Assembly (NCBI GenBank): GCA_965204235.1
Contig: OZ241979.1
Coordinates: 3,224,001 to 3,288,000, forward strand
Direction: 5' to 3'
Origin: JAJDTQ01 sp965204235
Lineage (GTDB): Bacteria; Desulfobacterota; Binatia; UBA9968; JAJDTQ01
DNA length: 64,000 bases
Position numbers and translations under genes: made by a program. Under the pieces are notes generated by a model. It saw only the letters and a list, made by a program, of their open reading frames with translations. It had not been told where the DNA came from and did no database searches. Positions within the stretch are counted from its first letter, which is position 1. Every line of letters begins with the position of its first letter. Below, one piece after another: positions 15,230 through 24,003 of the stretch.

Positions 15230-18019
15230 TCAGGGTCCCTCGTTCGTAATCGACTCGACCTCCACCCGGTCGCCGAGGCCGAGGTCGGCCAGGGTCTGCC
15301 GTAGTTCCGTCTCCAGGGTCCGGGCAAGCCGTGACTCGACGTTCACCGAGAACTCGATGCCTGCGCTCAACTCGTTGCCGGACCGGAGTTTCGGAAGGAT
15401 TCGGGTCCCGAGCTTGTTCCATGCCTCGGGGGGCACCACGCCGGTGAGGCGCAGCGTGGTCCTCTGTCCCGCCTGCGTCGAGGGCGCGGCGGGCAGGGGG
15501 TCGGAACCGGGGTCCGGCTTCGATCCGGGGTCGTCGCCGCGGCCCGGAAGAAGCTCGGTTTGCGGCTGGGGCTGGGTCTCTGCCGCTCGAAGCGCTTCGG
15601 CCCTGGCCTTGCTCAGCAGGAAGACGTCCGACTCGAAGGCCGCCTCTTCCGCGGCCACAGGCTCCCTGTACCACACCCTCCGGTACCGGCCGTTGCCGCT
15701 TTCCCCGGAGGCCAACCCGAAGTCTCCGTTGGCCACGAACTCGACCACCTTCCGGCGAAGCACCGCGTCCGGGTCCAGCAGCCGCGTCAACGAGCCGTTC
15801 AGGAAGCTCTGACGCAGGCCCGCCAGGGGCCAGGCCCCCGTGTCCTCGAAGGCCGGCGGCCAGTTCCGGTCGATGTAGCCGGCCCCCACCGACTCGTTCA
15901 GCAGGGCCTCGGCCTTCAAGGCCCCGATCACCCGCCCGCACAGCGTGTCGCTGGCGCTGGCGTGGCCCGCGCCCAAGTCGAGGACCTTGAGGCGGTCGGC
16001 GGCCTTCGCGTCGGTCAACACCGCGAAGCGGTAGCCGGCCCACACCTCGTCCCGGGCCTCCTGCTCCGCCTCCTTGACCTTGGATCGCAACTCGTCCCGG
16101 TCGCCGCGGTCGAACTCGGCGCCGAGGACGCCTTCGGCCATCTCTCCGGCCACCCGCTGCCACGCGAGCCAGGTGGCGACCCGTTCCCGCAGTTCCCGGC
16201 CCGGCTTCTTCGCGCACCAGACCAGCGCGCCCGGGTACAGCCTCGGCGAGGCGCCGCGCTCGGTGCTCCACCCACGGATGCGCTCGACGCCCCGGCCCTC
16301 CCATTCCACGTCGGGGTCGATGACGACGAGGGTCAGCCTCGGCGAATCCTGGACCGCGGCGCCGTCCTGCGGAAAGAGGAGCACCGGCACGCCGGCCCCG
16401 CGGGTGAACTCGCTTTCGACCAGCTTCCGCATGGCCGGCCGGATCTCCGTGTCCTCGTCCAGGGAGGCCCGCCGGTCGCTGACCACCTTCTTCAGGGTTG
16501 CCTGGTGGTGGATGCGGAAGCCGTCGGCGCCGACCTTGCGGATGAAGAAGCCCGCGGCTTCGAGGGCCGCCGCGGCGCTGTCGATGGAGGTGGTCTCGAC
16601 CTCCGGCTCACCGAGGGCGAAGCGCAACTCCGGCAGGTGGGCCACCTTGTCCACCTGCCCGCCGGACGACTCGAACAGGACCGCGGCGCCCACCCGGCGG
16701 TGGATGCCGCGGAGCGGCCCCCTGGTGTCCGCGTCGAGGGGGCCGGCCCGGGGCGTCGGCCCGGCGAGGTCGGCGTCGATGGCGGTGTCGAGCCGCGACT
16801 CGCCCAATTGGCCGAGGATGACGGCGCGGAACTCCGGCACGTGCAGCGGCGCCGAACCGAGGGTGATCAGCGGCTCCCGCCGGGCCTGCTGGAAGCCTTC
16901 GCGGGCCGCCCAGGAGATCCACTGGGCGAGCATGGCCAGCGTGCCGCGGGTCTGCTGGAATTGCGCCAGCGCGCGCCACTTGCGCTGGAAGACCGACAAC
17001 GTGGCCGGATGAAAGGGGTAACAGCCCTCGAACCGCCCGCGCAGAAAATCGCGCGCCTTGGTCCCCGCGGGGGTGTCCACCGCGGTCCACTCGGTGGGCA
17101 GCCGGGCGGTGCGCTCGAAGCACCAGTCCGCATAGGTCCGGGCGACCTTCCTGCGGACGCGCTCCTGGCCCAGGTCCTCGAACAGCCGCCGGCGCACCAC
17201 CTCGCCGATCTCGGCCTCGTCGTTGGCGATGAGGTCCCGGGCCACCCGGCGGACCACCTTGGTGAGACGGTCCTGCCACTGCTGGTCCCATTCGGTCATC
17301 TCCACTTGGCTGCGCGGCAGGCTGATGACCGCGGCGGCCCGGGTCGCGCCGGTGACCGCCACCGTCAGGTTCTGTATGAAGGCATGGAAGCCCTCGGCCA
17401 TGCCGCGGTGGCGGTTGACGAAGTTCAGCACCTCGTCGAACAGCAGCAGCACCGGCGCCTCCGCGGCCGCAAACACCTTGGCTAGCGCCTCGGTGCCCGG
17501 CGGCGTGGTCCTGGCCGAAGGGCCGAGGGCGGCGGCCCCCGCGTCGCCGGCAAGCTGGCGCGCCAAGTCGATCCAGGGCGTCTCCCGACCCTCCGCGGGG
17601 TCCCAGGCGTTGCCCACGAAGACGCCGACACGGGCTGCCGGAGCGTCGGCCATGCCCGCCTCGCGCAACAGCCCCGAGACGCCGGGCAGCCCGGACGCGC
17701 CGGCCCCGGACCGGGCCAGGTGGTAGAGGGATGTCAGCGTATGCGTCTTGCCGCCGCCGAACTGGGTAATCAGGGTCAGCACCGGGGCCGTGTTCTCCGT
17801 CCGTCCGGCCAAGCGGCGCAGCACCATCCCGGAATGGTCCGTCAAGGCCCGGGTGAAGCAGGTGCGCGAAAAGAACTGCACGGGGTCGCGGTAGTCCTCC
17901 GGCGCGGTCCCGGCCACCACCTGTTCCAGCGCAATGGCGAACTCGTCCGGGCTGAACGACCGGCCTTCGCGGACCTCCTTGCGGGGAGTGACGACCTTGT
18001 ACCAGGGGTCAAGCGCCAT
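15230..18019 (-). CDS. DUF499 family AAA-type ATPase, anti-phage associated
   Basis: A 929-residue protein I recognise as DUF499. It starts with the family signature MALDPWYKVVTPRKEVREG, then the P-loop LITQFGGGKTHTL (Lys91) and Walker B LLLFDEVLNFVNRH (Asp194/Glu195). The C-terminal third has a Pro/Gly-rich linker (about residue 790) and an alpha/beta tail. DUF499 ATPases co-occur with DUF1156 methylases and helicases and resemble BREX BrxC/PglY motors, a link that is annotated in databases rather than seen here. It is the last gene of the minus-strand array that begins at 36618, 38 bases after the AAA gene. Its DUF1156 partner lies 6 kb upstream, with seven genes in between. Confidence 0.85.
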   Translation of the reverse strand: MALDPWYKVVTPRKEVREGRSFSPDEFAIALEQVVAGTAPEDYRDPVQFFSRTCFTRALTDHSGMVLRRLAGRTENTAPVLTLITQFGGGKTHTLTSLYHLARSGAGASGLPGVSGLLREAGMADAPAARVGVFVGNAWDPAEGRETPWIDLARQLAGDAGAAALGPSARTTPPGTEALAKVFAAAEAPVLLLFDEVLNFVNRHRGMAEGFHAFIQNLTVAVTGATRAAAVISLPRSQVEMTEWDQQWQDRLTKVVRRVARDLIANDEAEIGEVVRRRLFEDLGQERVRRKVARTYADWCFERTARLPTEWTAVDTPAGTKARDFLRGRFEGCYPFHPATLSVFQRKWRALAQFQQTRGTLAMLAQWISWAAREGFQQARREPLITLGSAPLHVPEFRAVILGQLGESRLDTAIDADLAGPTPRAGPLDADTRGPLRGIHRRVGAAVLFESSGGQVDKVAHLPELRFALGEPEVETTSIDSAAAALEAAGFFIRKVGADGFRIHHQATLKKVVSDRRASLDEDTEIRPAMRKLVESEFTRGAGVPVLLFPQDGAAVQDSPRLTLVVIDPDVEWEGRGVERIRGWSTERGASPRLYPGALVWCAKKPGRELRERVATWLAWQRVAGEMAEGVLGAEFDRGDRDELRSKVKEAEQEARDEVWAGYRFAVLTDAKAADRLKVLDLGAGHASASDTLCGRVIGALKAEALLNESVGAGYIDRNWPPAFEDTGAWPLAGLRQSFLNGSLTRLLDPDAVLRRKVVEFVANGDFGLASGESGNGRYRRVWYREPVAAEEAAFESDVFLLSKARAEALRAAETQPQPQTELLPGRGDDPGSKPDPGSDPLPAAPSTQAGQRTTLRLTGVVPPEAWNKLGTRILPKLRSGNELSAGIEFSVNVESRLARTLETELRQTLADLGLGDRVEVESITNEGP

Positions 18020-18057
18020 TGTGTCTTTCTCTCCTTGCCCGTTTCGCTGCGTGGCGT

Positions 18058-19191
18058 TTATCGAGACGGGTCACGGGCGCCCCCGATCAGGTTCTTCTGC
18101 CACAGTTCGCCCGTCGTGTATTCCTCCAGCCAGTGGCGGTAGTCGTTTTCGTCGAGCCGGCGGATCTCGGTTTGGCCCTCGTGCATGTCCAGCACCAGGA
18201 TCTGTTCGAGATCGAACCCGTCCACGAGCAGGGGAGAGTGGGTCGCCACGATGATCTGTCTGTCCGTGGAGAGCGACCGGATCATGCCGCCCAGCAGGGT
18301 GACCGCCGCGGGATGCAGCCCCAACTCCGGCTCGTCCAGCAGGATGACGTCGGGCAGCATCTCCGGCGGAAGGTTCAGCAGCGTCACCAGGGCGAAAAAA
18401 CGCAGCGAGCCGTCGGAGGTCAGGTGCGCGCCAATGGTCTTGTCCATCCCCTTGGCCTTCCATCGGAGCAGGGCTTTTCCATACCTTTCTTCGATCAGGA
18501 AACGGTCGAAGACCGGCAGCACCCGGCCGATGTGGCGGCAGATCGTCTCGAAGCGTCGAGGGTCTTCGCGTTCCAGGCGGAGCAGGACCGCAGCCAGGTT
18601 GCCTCCGTCCGAACGGAGATAGTTGTTGTCCTCCGCGTCCCATCTGACCTTGAAATTGGATCGGTCAGAGGTGTCGTGGAACTGATGGACCGCGCAGTTG
18701 CGCAGCAGATGGAGGAGGACCCGCGCCGTCGTCCGATTGCCTCCGAATTGGGGCGATTGCGCGGCCTCGACGATCTTCGCTTCCGAATGGCCGCCTCCAA
18801 GGTAGCGCCAGTCGGCTTCGTCAGAATGATCGTCCCGGCTGAAGCGGAACGCCTCGTCCGCAAAGATGAAACGGTCCGGGTGGACGTGAGCGAGCGAAAA
18901 CCGATAATCGTTTCGACCGACCTCGGTTCGTATGCTCAGTGTAGCATCCATGCGGGAGGTGACCCTGCTCCCGCGGAACAACTGGTCGTCAGCGCCGCCC
19001 TGCTGCGCTGTGAAAGCGCCCAAACGGTGGGACCGCAGCATCCAACTCAGCATCTGGAAAAAGCGGACGAGGTTGGACTTGCCGGAGCCGTTGGCCCCTA
19101 TCAGCACCGCAACCCTGGGCAGTTCGTTGATTTCCACGTCCGCAAGGGAGCGGAAGCCTTTGATGTGGATGGACTCGATCAGGTTCGGCAT
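18058..19191 (-). CDS. AAA family SMC/RecF-like ATPase (AAA_21)
   Basis: A 377-residue ABC-type ATPase: LIESIHIKGFRSLADVEI opening, P-loop IGANGSGKSN (Lys38), signature LTSDGSLRFFALVTLL, Walker B DVILLDEPELGLHP, and a D-loop/H-loop ending IIVATHSPLLVD. It is of the same class as OLD and PARIS ATPases but has no TOPRIM domain of its own. It overlaps the stop of the PIN gene by 13 bases and precedes the DUF499 gene by 38 bases, so it is probably co-expressed with both. In such systems the ATPase senses a phage trigger and a nuclease partner acts; the PIN protein is the obvious candidate (inference). Confidence 0.85.
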   Translation of the reverse strand: MPNLIESIHIKGFRSLADVEINELPRVAVLIGANGSGKSNLVRFFQMLSWMLRSHRLGAFTAQQGGADDQLFRGSRVTSRMDATLSIRTEVGRNDYRFSLAHVHPDRFIFADEAFRFSRDDHSDEADWRYLGGGHSEAKIVEAAQSPQFGGNRTTARVLLHLLRNCAVHQFHDTSDRSNFKVRWDAEDNNYLRSDGGNLAAVLLRLEREDPRRFETICRHIGRVLPVFDRFLIEERYGKALLRWKAKGMDKTIGAHLTSDGSLRFFALVTLLNLPPEMLPDVILLDEPELGLHPAAVTLLGGMIRSLSTDRQIIVATHSPLLVDGFDLEQILVLDMHEGQTEIRRLDENDYRHWLEEYTTGELWQKNLIGGARDPSR

Positions 19192-19643
19192 AGGTTCTTC
19201 CTGCCAAGCAGGCGCTTGTGCGCGCCTGTAAAGTTTTTGTTTTCTCGCGTCGAATAGATATTCCCTTGCGGGTGAATCAGCCTTCTGTTCTTGAAATCCT
19301 GCTGTAGATCACCGTCGTTCGAGTACAACAGACGGGTGCCACTCAATTGGGCCAAGGCGAGAACATGGGGATCGTCCGACGTGTGTTGCTTCTCCCGTTC
19401 GATTTGAGCGGTCCTTTCACAGACTTCGTTTTCGTTCAGGATCTTCATGTGCCCGGAACGGGCAACCTCCCTGGCCCAATCGCGGAAATCGGGGGAGCCT
19501 GTTTCCAGTTCCTCGAGCAGCTTGCCGCCAACCACCAGACGGTTGCTTCCCTTGTTGAGCCAATGGAAGAACATCTCTCCCGCTGGCGTCGGGTTGGGAC
19601 CGAAGACTTCGTTGGCGACGTTGGCATCGACGATGGCGCACAT
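19179..19643 (-). CDS. PIN-domain-like ribonuclease
   Basis: A 154-residue protein with PIN-like acidic residues: Asp6 in CAIVDANVANEVF, Glu44/45 in LLEELETG, Asp90/91 in HTSDDPHVLALAQ, and Asp110/112 in LLYSNDGDLQQDF. The last matches the family's distal catalytic strand. PIN proteins cleave RNA using Mg2+. It begins 9 bases after the DUF3696 ATPase stop (19653) and overlaps the next ATPase (19191) by 13 bases, so it sits tightly between two SMC-like ATPases. The basic C-terminal tail is unassigned. Pairing with one or both ATPases as an effector is inferred from spacing only. Confidence 0.7.
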   Translation of the reverse strand: MCAIVDANVANEVFGPNPTPAGEMFFHWLNKGSNRLVVGGKLLEELETGSPDFRDWAREVARSGHMKILNENEVCERTAQIEREKQHTSDDPHVLALAQLSGTRLLYSNDGDLQQDFKNRRLIHPQGNIYSTRENKNFTGAHKRLLGRKNLCRT

Positions 19644-19652
19644 CAGAGACCC

Positions 19653-21035
19653 CTATACGTTCCGTCTCTTCCAGATAGACCTTGCCGTTTCTTCGACAAA
19701 GAATCTCCGGTAGCCTTCCGGCGCGTCCAGGACGTTTCCTTCTCCATCCAATCGGATGGAATGGATGCGGACGTCCAGGTCGTCCCGCTCGAAGTACAGG
19801 ATGGAAACGTCCTCGGGTTTGAGTCTTCCCACGCCGTCGCGCACATCCATGCGCACCCGGTCTATCAGATGGTCGCTGTGGGTTTCGACTACGAGTTGAC
19901 GTTCCGGCCCTGCGATTTGGCAGAACAGGCTTCCGAGAGCAGCCTGGGCGCTGGGGTGGAGGTGCACTTCGGGCTGTTGCAAGAGGAACATCGGGGGGAC
20001 ATCCTGGCGCAACAGTTCAGTGATGACGGGCAGTACTTGGCTGACGCCGTAGCCGACGTCGATCAGGTTGCGTTGTGGCCCCTTTTTTTTCGCTTTCCCG
20101 AATCCCCTGACCTGTACCTGAAAAGGTCCGCTTTCCTTGTGATCCAAGGGTTTCACGGATATTTCATTGAAAAGTCCAGCCTCTTTTCCAAATTCCTCAA
20201 GAGCGTCCTTGAGAGTCTCCCATTTGCCCTTGTCTTGAAAATGTACGCTGGCAAGATACATAGGAACGTAATCGCCTTCGGGGTCTCTTGTGGGGCGCGA
20301 AGGGTCGTATGTCCGGTGAGGCTTAGATCGGACTGGAGCACTCGCATACGCCCATCTGTGGTTATAGGATAGCGATCCTCCAACTCTAGAGACCTGTTCG
20401 ATCAGTTTCCGGTCGTTGCTGTTTGGCTGGTCTGTCCCGGTCAGTGTGGTCAGCTCAGGGTACAGTCCCCTGTTTCCTCTCTTCAGGTATCTGTCTACAT
20501 CGTATAAGTAATAGAATGGTAATATCCGATCATCGTCATCCACTCGAAATTCGATACGCTCTCGCACCTTCAATGCCCACGCGCCTCTAGCCGTGCCGAA
20601 ACGGATTTGTGGTGATGGATTCGTTTGGAGATCATCATGTTCGATCCAACAACTTTTAGTTATGTCGGAAAGTCGCCTTCTGACCGGAACCGGCACAGTC
20701 CCCTTTTTCCCAAAGGTTACCTCAAACCGATAATTTCCAATCGTTTCGTGTCTTTCGTCCTCAAGGGTGAAATCAAAGGCAACATCAAAGGTCTCCGCCC
20801 GACCACCCCTTCCTCCCCGGTGATGCGCGATTTCGTCGAAGCTGCCGAGATCGTAGGGGTCTTCTTTGAAGTCGGGGGTACGAGACCGATAGGCCACGTC
20901 CCACAGCGCCCGGATCAGCGCCAGGAAGGAGGTCTTGCCGGTGCTGTTCTCGCCCACGAGCAGGGTCAGGGGCGCCATGCGGGCGGTCTGCTCCTCGCGG
21001 AAGCAGCGAAAGTTCTTCAGCGTGATCCGGTCCAT
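19653..21035 (-). CDS. AAA family ATPase with DUF3696-type C-terminus
   Basis: A 460-residue SMC-like ATPase: DRITLKNFRCFREEQ start, P-loop VGENSTGKTSFLAL (Lys34, Thr35), Walker B MFLLQQPEVHLHPSAQAALG and ERQLVVETHSDHLIDRVR, then a C-terminal block typical of DUF3696 (EDVSILYFERDD with RLDGEGNVLDAPEGYRRFF). Members are frequent in defence islands, usually next to a small nuclease. Here the PIN gene follows after 9 bases. The gene, especially around 20450-20750, is visibly more AT-rich than the flanking metabolic genes, consistent with horizontal acquisition. Confidence 0.82.
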   Translation of the reverse strand: MDRITLKNFRCFREEQTARMAPLTLLVGENSTGKTSFLALIRALWDVAYRSRTPDFKEDPYDLGSFDEIAHHRGGRGGRAETFDVAFDFTLEDERHETIGNYRFEVTFGKKGTVPVPVRRRLSDITKSCWIEHDDLQTNPSPQIRFGTARGAWALKVRERIEFRVDDDDRILPFYYLYDVDRYLKRGNRGLYPELTTLTGTDQPNSNDRKLIEQVSRVGGSLSYNHRWAYASAPVRSKPHRTYDPSRPTRDPEGDYVPMYLASVHFQDKGKWETLKDALEEFGKEAGLFNEISVKPLDHKESGPFQVQVRGFGKAKKKGPQRNLIDVGYGVSQVLPVITELLRQDVPPMFLLQQPEVHLHPSAQAALGSLFCQIAGPERQLVVETHSDHLIDRVRMDVRDGVGRLKPEDVSILYFERDDLDVRIHSIRLDGEGNVLDAPEGYRRFFVEETARSIWKRRNV

Positions 21036-21153
21036 TGGACTGGCTTTTCTTATTTCAGTTCCGCCGGTCGTCGCGCAGTATTCTCAGGGAAACTCTGATC
21101 CGTTGAGAGAATATACCATCAAGCGGGCGTAGATCAGGCTTTCTTTAGCACCG

Positions 21154-21807
21154 TCAGCAGAGCCTCGCAAGGCGCCTCACCCCGTCTCGAAAGACCTGGA
21201 AGCTCCTGGACCGGTTGTGGTCCACGTCCATTCGAGGGGCGATCTTTTCGGCCCATTCGCATTTCGCCTGCCCGGACGCGGGCCACTTCCCAAGGGACGC
21301 CGCCCCGCCGGGATGGATTGCGTCCGCAAGCACTTCCCACGTGCCGCATCTGCTGTCCTGCACGTACCGGTCCAGAACGGAATCCCTTGCTCCGGGATAG
21401 GCCGCCTTCACTGCATCACGGTCTCCCAACAGCCACGCTTCGCTTTCCTCGACGGCGATCCTGAACAGGGTTCTTGGGCGAGGGTTGCAGGCGTCCAGCA
21501 CGTCGAGCAGTTCCCGCTTGAACGCCCTGCAATCCCTGGCGTCCGAATCGACCACGACGAGGACCGCGGAGGGACCAACGTCACCGAGGCTACGCCCATA
21601 TCCTTGCAGGATCCTTGGCAGTCGATCCAGGAGAAGCCGTTTCCGCGGGTCTTTCCCACTTCGCAAGTCCTTCGGAACGCGCCCGATACCCCTGTAAGGG
21701 TGGAGCCTCCAGGAGTGAACGGCGTTGTTCGCGCCAAGGATCTTCTTCAGGACGTGTTCGAGCGCGATGCTCCCCGACCTGTCTTCCACCAGCACCTCGA
21801 AATGCAC
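21154..21807 (-). CDS. TOPRIM-like DUF4276/RloB-type putative nuclease
   Basis: A 217-residue protein with a TOPRIM-like layout: Glu8 in VLVEDRSGSIALEHVL, then Asp87 and Asp89 in VVVDSDARDC, and a later EESEAWLLGD segment seen in DUF4276 proteins. TOPRIM proteins of this type act as nucleases with partner ATPases (as in PARIS, Gabija and OLD). The GTG at 21807 lies four bases after the stop of the ATPase gene 21812-23107, so the pair is almost certainly translationally coupled and functions together. The extended upstream frame overlaps the ATPase gene and lacks family-like sequence. Confidence 0.72.
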   Translation of the reverse strand: MHFEVLVEDRSGSIALEHVLKKILGANNAVHSWRLHPYRGIGRVPKDLRSGKDPRKRLLLDRLPRILQGYGRSLGDVGPSAVLVVVDSDARDCRAFKRELLDVLDACNPRPRTLFRIAVEESEAWLLGDRDAVKAAYPGARDSVLDRYVQDSRCGTWEVLADAIHPGGAASLGKWPASGQAKCEWAEKIAPRMDVDHNRSRSFQVFRDGVRRLARLC

Positions 21808-21811
21808 CGGC

Positions 21812-23107
21812 CTATCTCGGGTCCAGGTAATCGCTGTACCACAGACCGCCGAGCGGCAACCCCTCGTCCACCATGGCCCTGACCGTTGGGTCGTCGCTGG
21901 CCCTGCTGATGGTCGCAAAGCCGTCCTCCCCCTTTTCCAGGATCCAGGTTTCCTCGGGTGTGAGGGCGTCGATGAGATAGGGTTGGTGGGTGGTCACGAA
22001 GATCTGCGGCGTGTTCTGCTCGCCCGCGGCGCGGCTGCGAAACTCTGCGGCCAGGACTTCCAGCAGCTTGTGGTACAGGCCGTTCTCCGGCTCCTCGATG
22101 CAGATGAACGGCGGCGGTGACGGGTCGTGCAGCATCAACAGGTAGGCGAAGATCTTCAGGGTCCCGTCGGACATCTGTTGGGCGTAGAACGGATCGGTGA
22201 AGCCCTTGTCGTTGAAGCGCAACAGCAACCGCCCGTCCGGGGTCTGTTGCGTGTCGATGCGGTCGATGCCCGGAACCCGCTCGGCAATACGCTCCAGGAT
22301 GGTCTTGAATTGGTCGGGGCGTTCACGCTGCATGAACTGGACGACGTTGCCGAGGTTGTCGCCGTGGACGTTCAGGCGCCTCTGGGGACCGGCCAGGGGC
22401 AGACCGCGGGCCGCGTCCGGCCTGAAGTAGCTCAGATACCAGCCTTCGAGGAACTGGCGAAAAGCCGCAATCCGGGGATGCTCCTTCAACGCACCGAGTG
22501 TTGCAATGCCGAGTTTGCGATTGTCCTGAAGTTCGAAACGTTCCGTTTCTGCGCGGTTCTCGCCGGTCGATTGACTCTTGGTCTCGTCATTCAATGCTTC
22601 CACATCCGATAGAACGGGATCGTGCTCCTCAACTTGCTGTCCTTGGGCATACCCTTTCCAAGCGTATCCTTGGCCCTCGCTCATTCCGAAGACCAGAAAA
22701 GATCGGCCGTTTCCCTGTGCTTCGTCGCGCTGGTGAAGGACTTCAAGTAAGACGTAGGGCCTTCCCGAATCGTCCTTATCTATCTCCAGACGATATGTAA
22801 TGGGCTGGCTGTGGGGATCCTCCCTGTAACAGACACGGAATCTAAGCGGGCCATCGCTTCCCTGAGAACAGACACGCTCGAATCCTCCCCGTCCTCGTGC
22901 GTCGCACGCCTCTTCGACACCCAATTTCAGGCAGTCTGAAAGAAACCCGAACGCATCGAACAAACAACTCTTGCCAACTCCGTTTTTGCCGATCACCGCG
23001 GTTATCGGGGTCAAGGGTTGGGCTTGCTGCGTAAACGGTAATCTTCCGAGCGTGATGTCCTTCAACACCCGGTAATTCTGGATACCGATTCCTTCGATCT
23101 TTGCCAC
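21812..23107 (-). CDS. AAA family SMC-like ATPase, partner of TOPRIM-like protein
   Basis: A 431-residue ATPase: KIEGIGIQNYRVLKDITLG, P-loop VIGKNGVGKSCLFDAF (Lys46), signature QQMSDGTLKIFAYLLM, Walker B PFICIEEPENGLY, and QIFVTTHQPYLID. A variable 150-residue middle carries charged, strand-rich sequence. With the DUF4276-like gene four bases downstream it forms a two-gene ATPase/TOPRIM unit of the general PARIS/OLD design, which in studied cases halts phage by toxic nuclease activation. It is the first of the three SMC-like ATPases in this stretch. Confidence 0.84.
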   Translation of the reverse strand: MAKIEGIGIQNYRVLKDITLGRLPFTQQAQPLTPITAVIGKNGVGKSCLFDAFGFLSDCLKLGVEEACDARGRGGFERVCSQGSDGPLRFRVCYREDPHSQPITYRLEIDKDDSGRPYVLLEVLHQRDEAQGNGRSFLVFGMSEGQGYAWKGYAQGQQVEEHDPVLSDVEALNDETKSQSTGENRAETERFELQDNRKLGIATLGALKEHPRIAAFRQFLEGWYLSYFRPDAARGLPLAGPQRRLNVHGDNLGNVVQFMQRERPDQFKTILERIAERVPGIDRIDTQQTPDGRLLLRFNDKGFTDPFYAQQMSDGTLKIFAYLLMLHDPSPPPFICIEEPENGLYHKLLEVLAAEFRSRAAGEQNTPQIFVTTHQPYLIDALTPEETWILEKGEDGFATISRASDDPTVRAMVDEGLPLGGLWYSDYLDPR

Positions 23108-23227
23108 GGCGTCAGTGTCTCCTGATGCCTTGTTTACGGTAGCTGTTACGAGACGCGGATCCTCGCAACACGACTGTCCGACCGATACCGGAGACAGGCT
23201 GGTACTGCATATCCATCACTCGTCAGC

Positions 23228-23590
23228 CTAGTTGTCGTGTCTTCCAGGTCGGAAGCGAATCCGTTCCCGCGTCACCACTATAAGCGCACCTTCGCGCATT
23301 GCATTCGCATGGTACTCAACGATTTCGCGCATGGCGTCAACCTTCTCAACCGTGCTCATTTCGACGAAGCGAACGATGCACGGGTGTGGCAGGCGGCGCA
23401 CGAAGACCAGTTCGCCGAAGTCCTTGTCTTCCGTGATGAGCACTCGTCGGTCCTCGTATGCAAGTGTCAAGAGGGCTTCATCCGTAGCCTGTGAAAAACC
23501 GTCCCGGGCAGAGACGACGTCATGGCCAAGTTCGATTAGCAGCCGGTGCATACTTCGGGACGAGGCGCACACGTCCAGCAGAAACTTCAC
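23228..23590 (-). CDS. DUF5615 PIN-like toxin
   Basis: A 120-residue PIN-like protein of DUF5615 (Mut7-C/VapC-like): KFLLDVCASSRSMHRLLIELGHDV, EALLTLAYEDRRVLITEDKDFGELVF, and the C-terminal strand LIVVTRERIRFR. Asp6, Glu49-type and Asp67/Asp69 are the likely metal-binding acids. It overlaps the upstream DUF433 gene by four bases (shared ATGA), the standard arrangement for this toxin-antitoxin pair. The normal DEN motif near the N-terminus is DVC here, which could weaken activity. It sits between the DUF1156 methylase and the ATPase/TOPRIM unit. Confidence 0.82.
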   Translation of the reverse strand: MKFLLDVCASSRSMHRLLIELGHDVVSARDGFSQATDEALLTLAYEDRRVLITEDKDFGELVFVRRLPHPCIVRFVEMSTVEKVDAMREIVEYHANAMREGALIVVTRERIRFRPGRHDN

Positions 23591-23841
23591 GGTGTTTCCC
23601 GTATGGGGACGCGCGCATGCACTTGCTCACCTGCCAGTGAGCGATGGGCAAACAGCAGGCATGCCTGTATGTCCTCGGGAGTCAAATCCGGGTATTCGTC
23701 AAGAATCGTCTCGGCAGTGTCCCCGGCCGCCAGCATACCCAGGATGTGTTCCACTGCGATGCGCAGGTCACGGACGATCGGTTTGCCGCCAAAGACGTCG
23801 GGACGTACGGTTATGCGTGACAACAGTTCGGCACGTGTCAT
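23587..23841 (-). CDS. DUF433 antitoxin
   Basis: An 84-residue DUF433 protein: ITVRPDVFGGKPIVRDLRIAVEHIL, followed by LAAGDTAETILDEYPDLTPEDIQACLLFAHR, the winged-helix pattern of VapB-like antitoxins that pair with DUF5615. It lies directly upstream of, and overlaps, the toxin gene. A second DUF433/DUF5615 pair of different sequence occurs at 56247-56803. Confidence 0.88.
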   Translation of the reverse strand: MTRAELLSRITVRPDVFGGKPIVRDLRIAVEHILGMLAAGDTAETILDEYPDLTPEDIQACLLFAHRSLAGEQVHARVPIRETP

Positions 23842-24003
23842 GGTTTCCCCTTTCGGATCGATGCCTCTTGGTCCTCCTTGTCAGAGGGAGAGCCGCCTTG
23901 GTGTCGTCGGTCAGCCCGGAGGTCGGATTGGCCGACGGAGCACACGGTGTGGCCCCGGCGCGTTCCGTGGCGGCATACGTTCCACCAGACGGACCTGCAC
24001 GAT

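Noticed and set aside
12314..15304. Long open frame on the plus strand opposite the molybdenum hydroxylase
   Set aside because: It is GC-rich antisense sequence with no family motifs, while the minus strand encodes a complete 2Fe-2S/molybdopterin enzyme.
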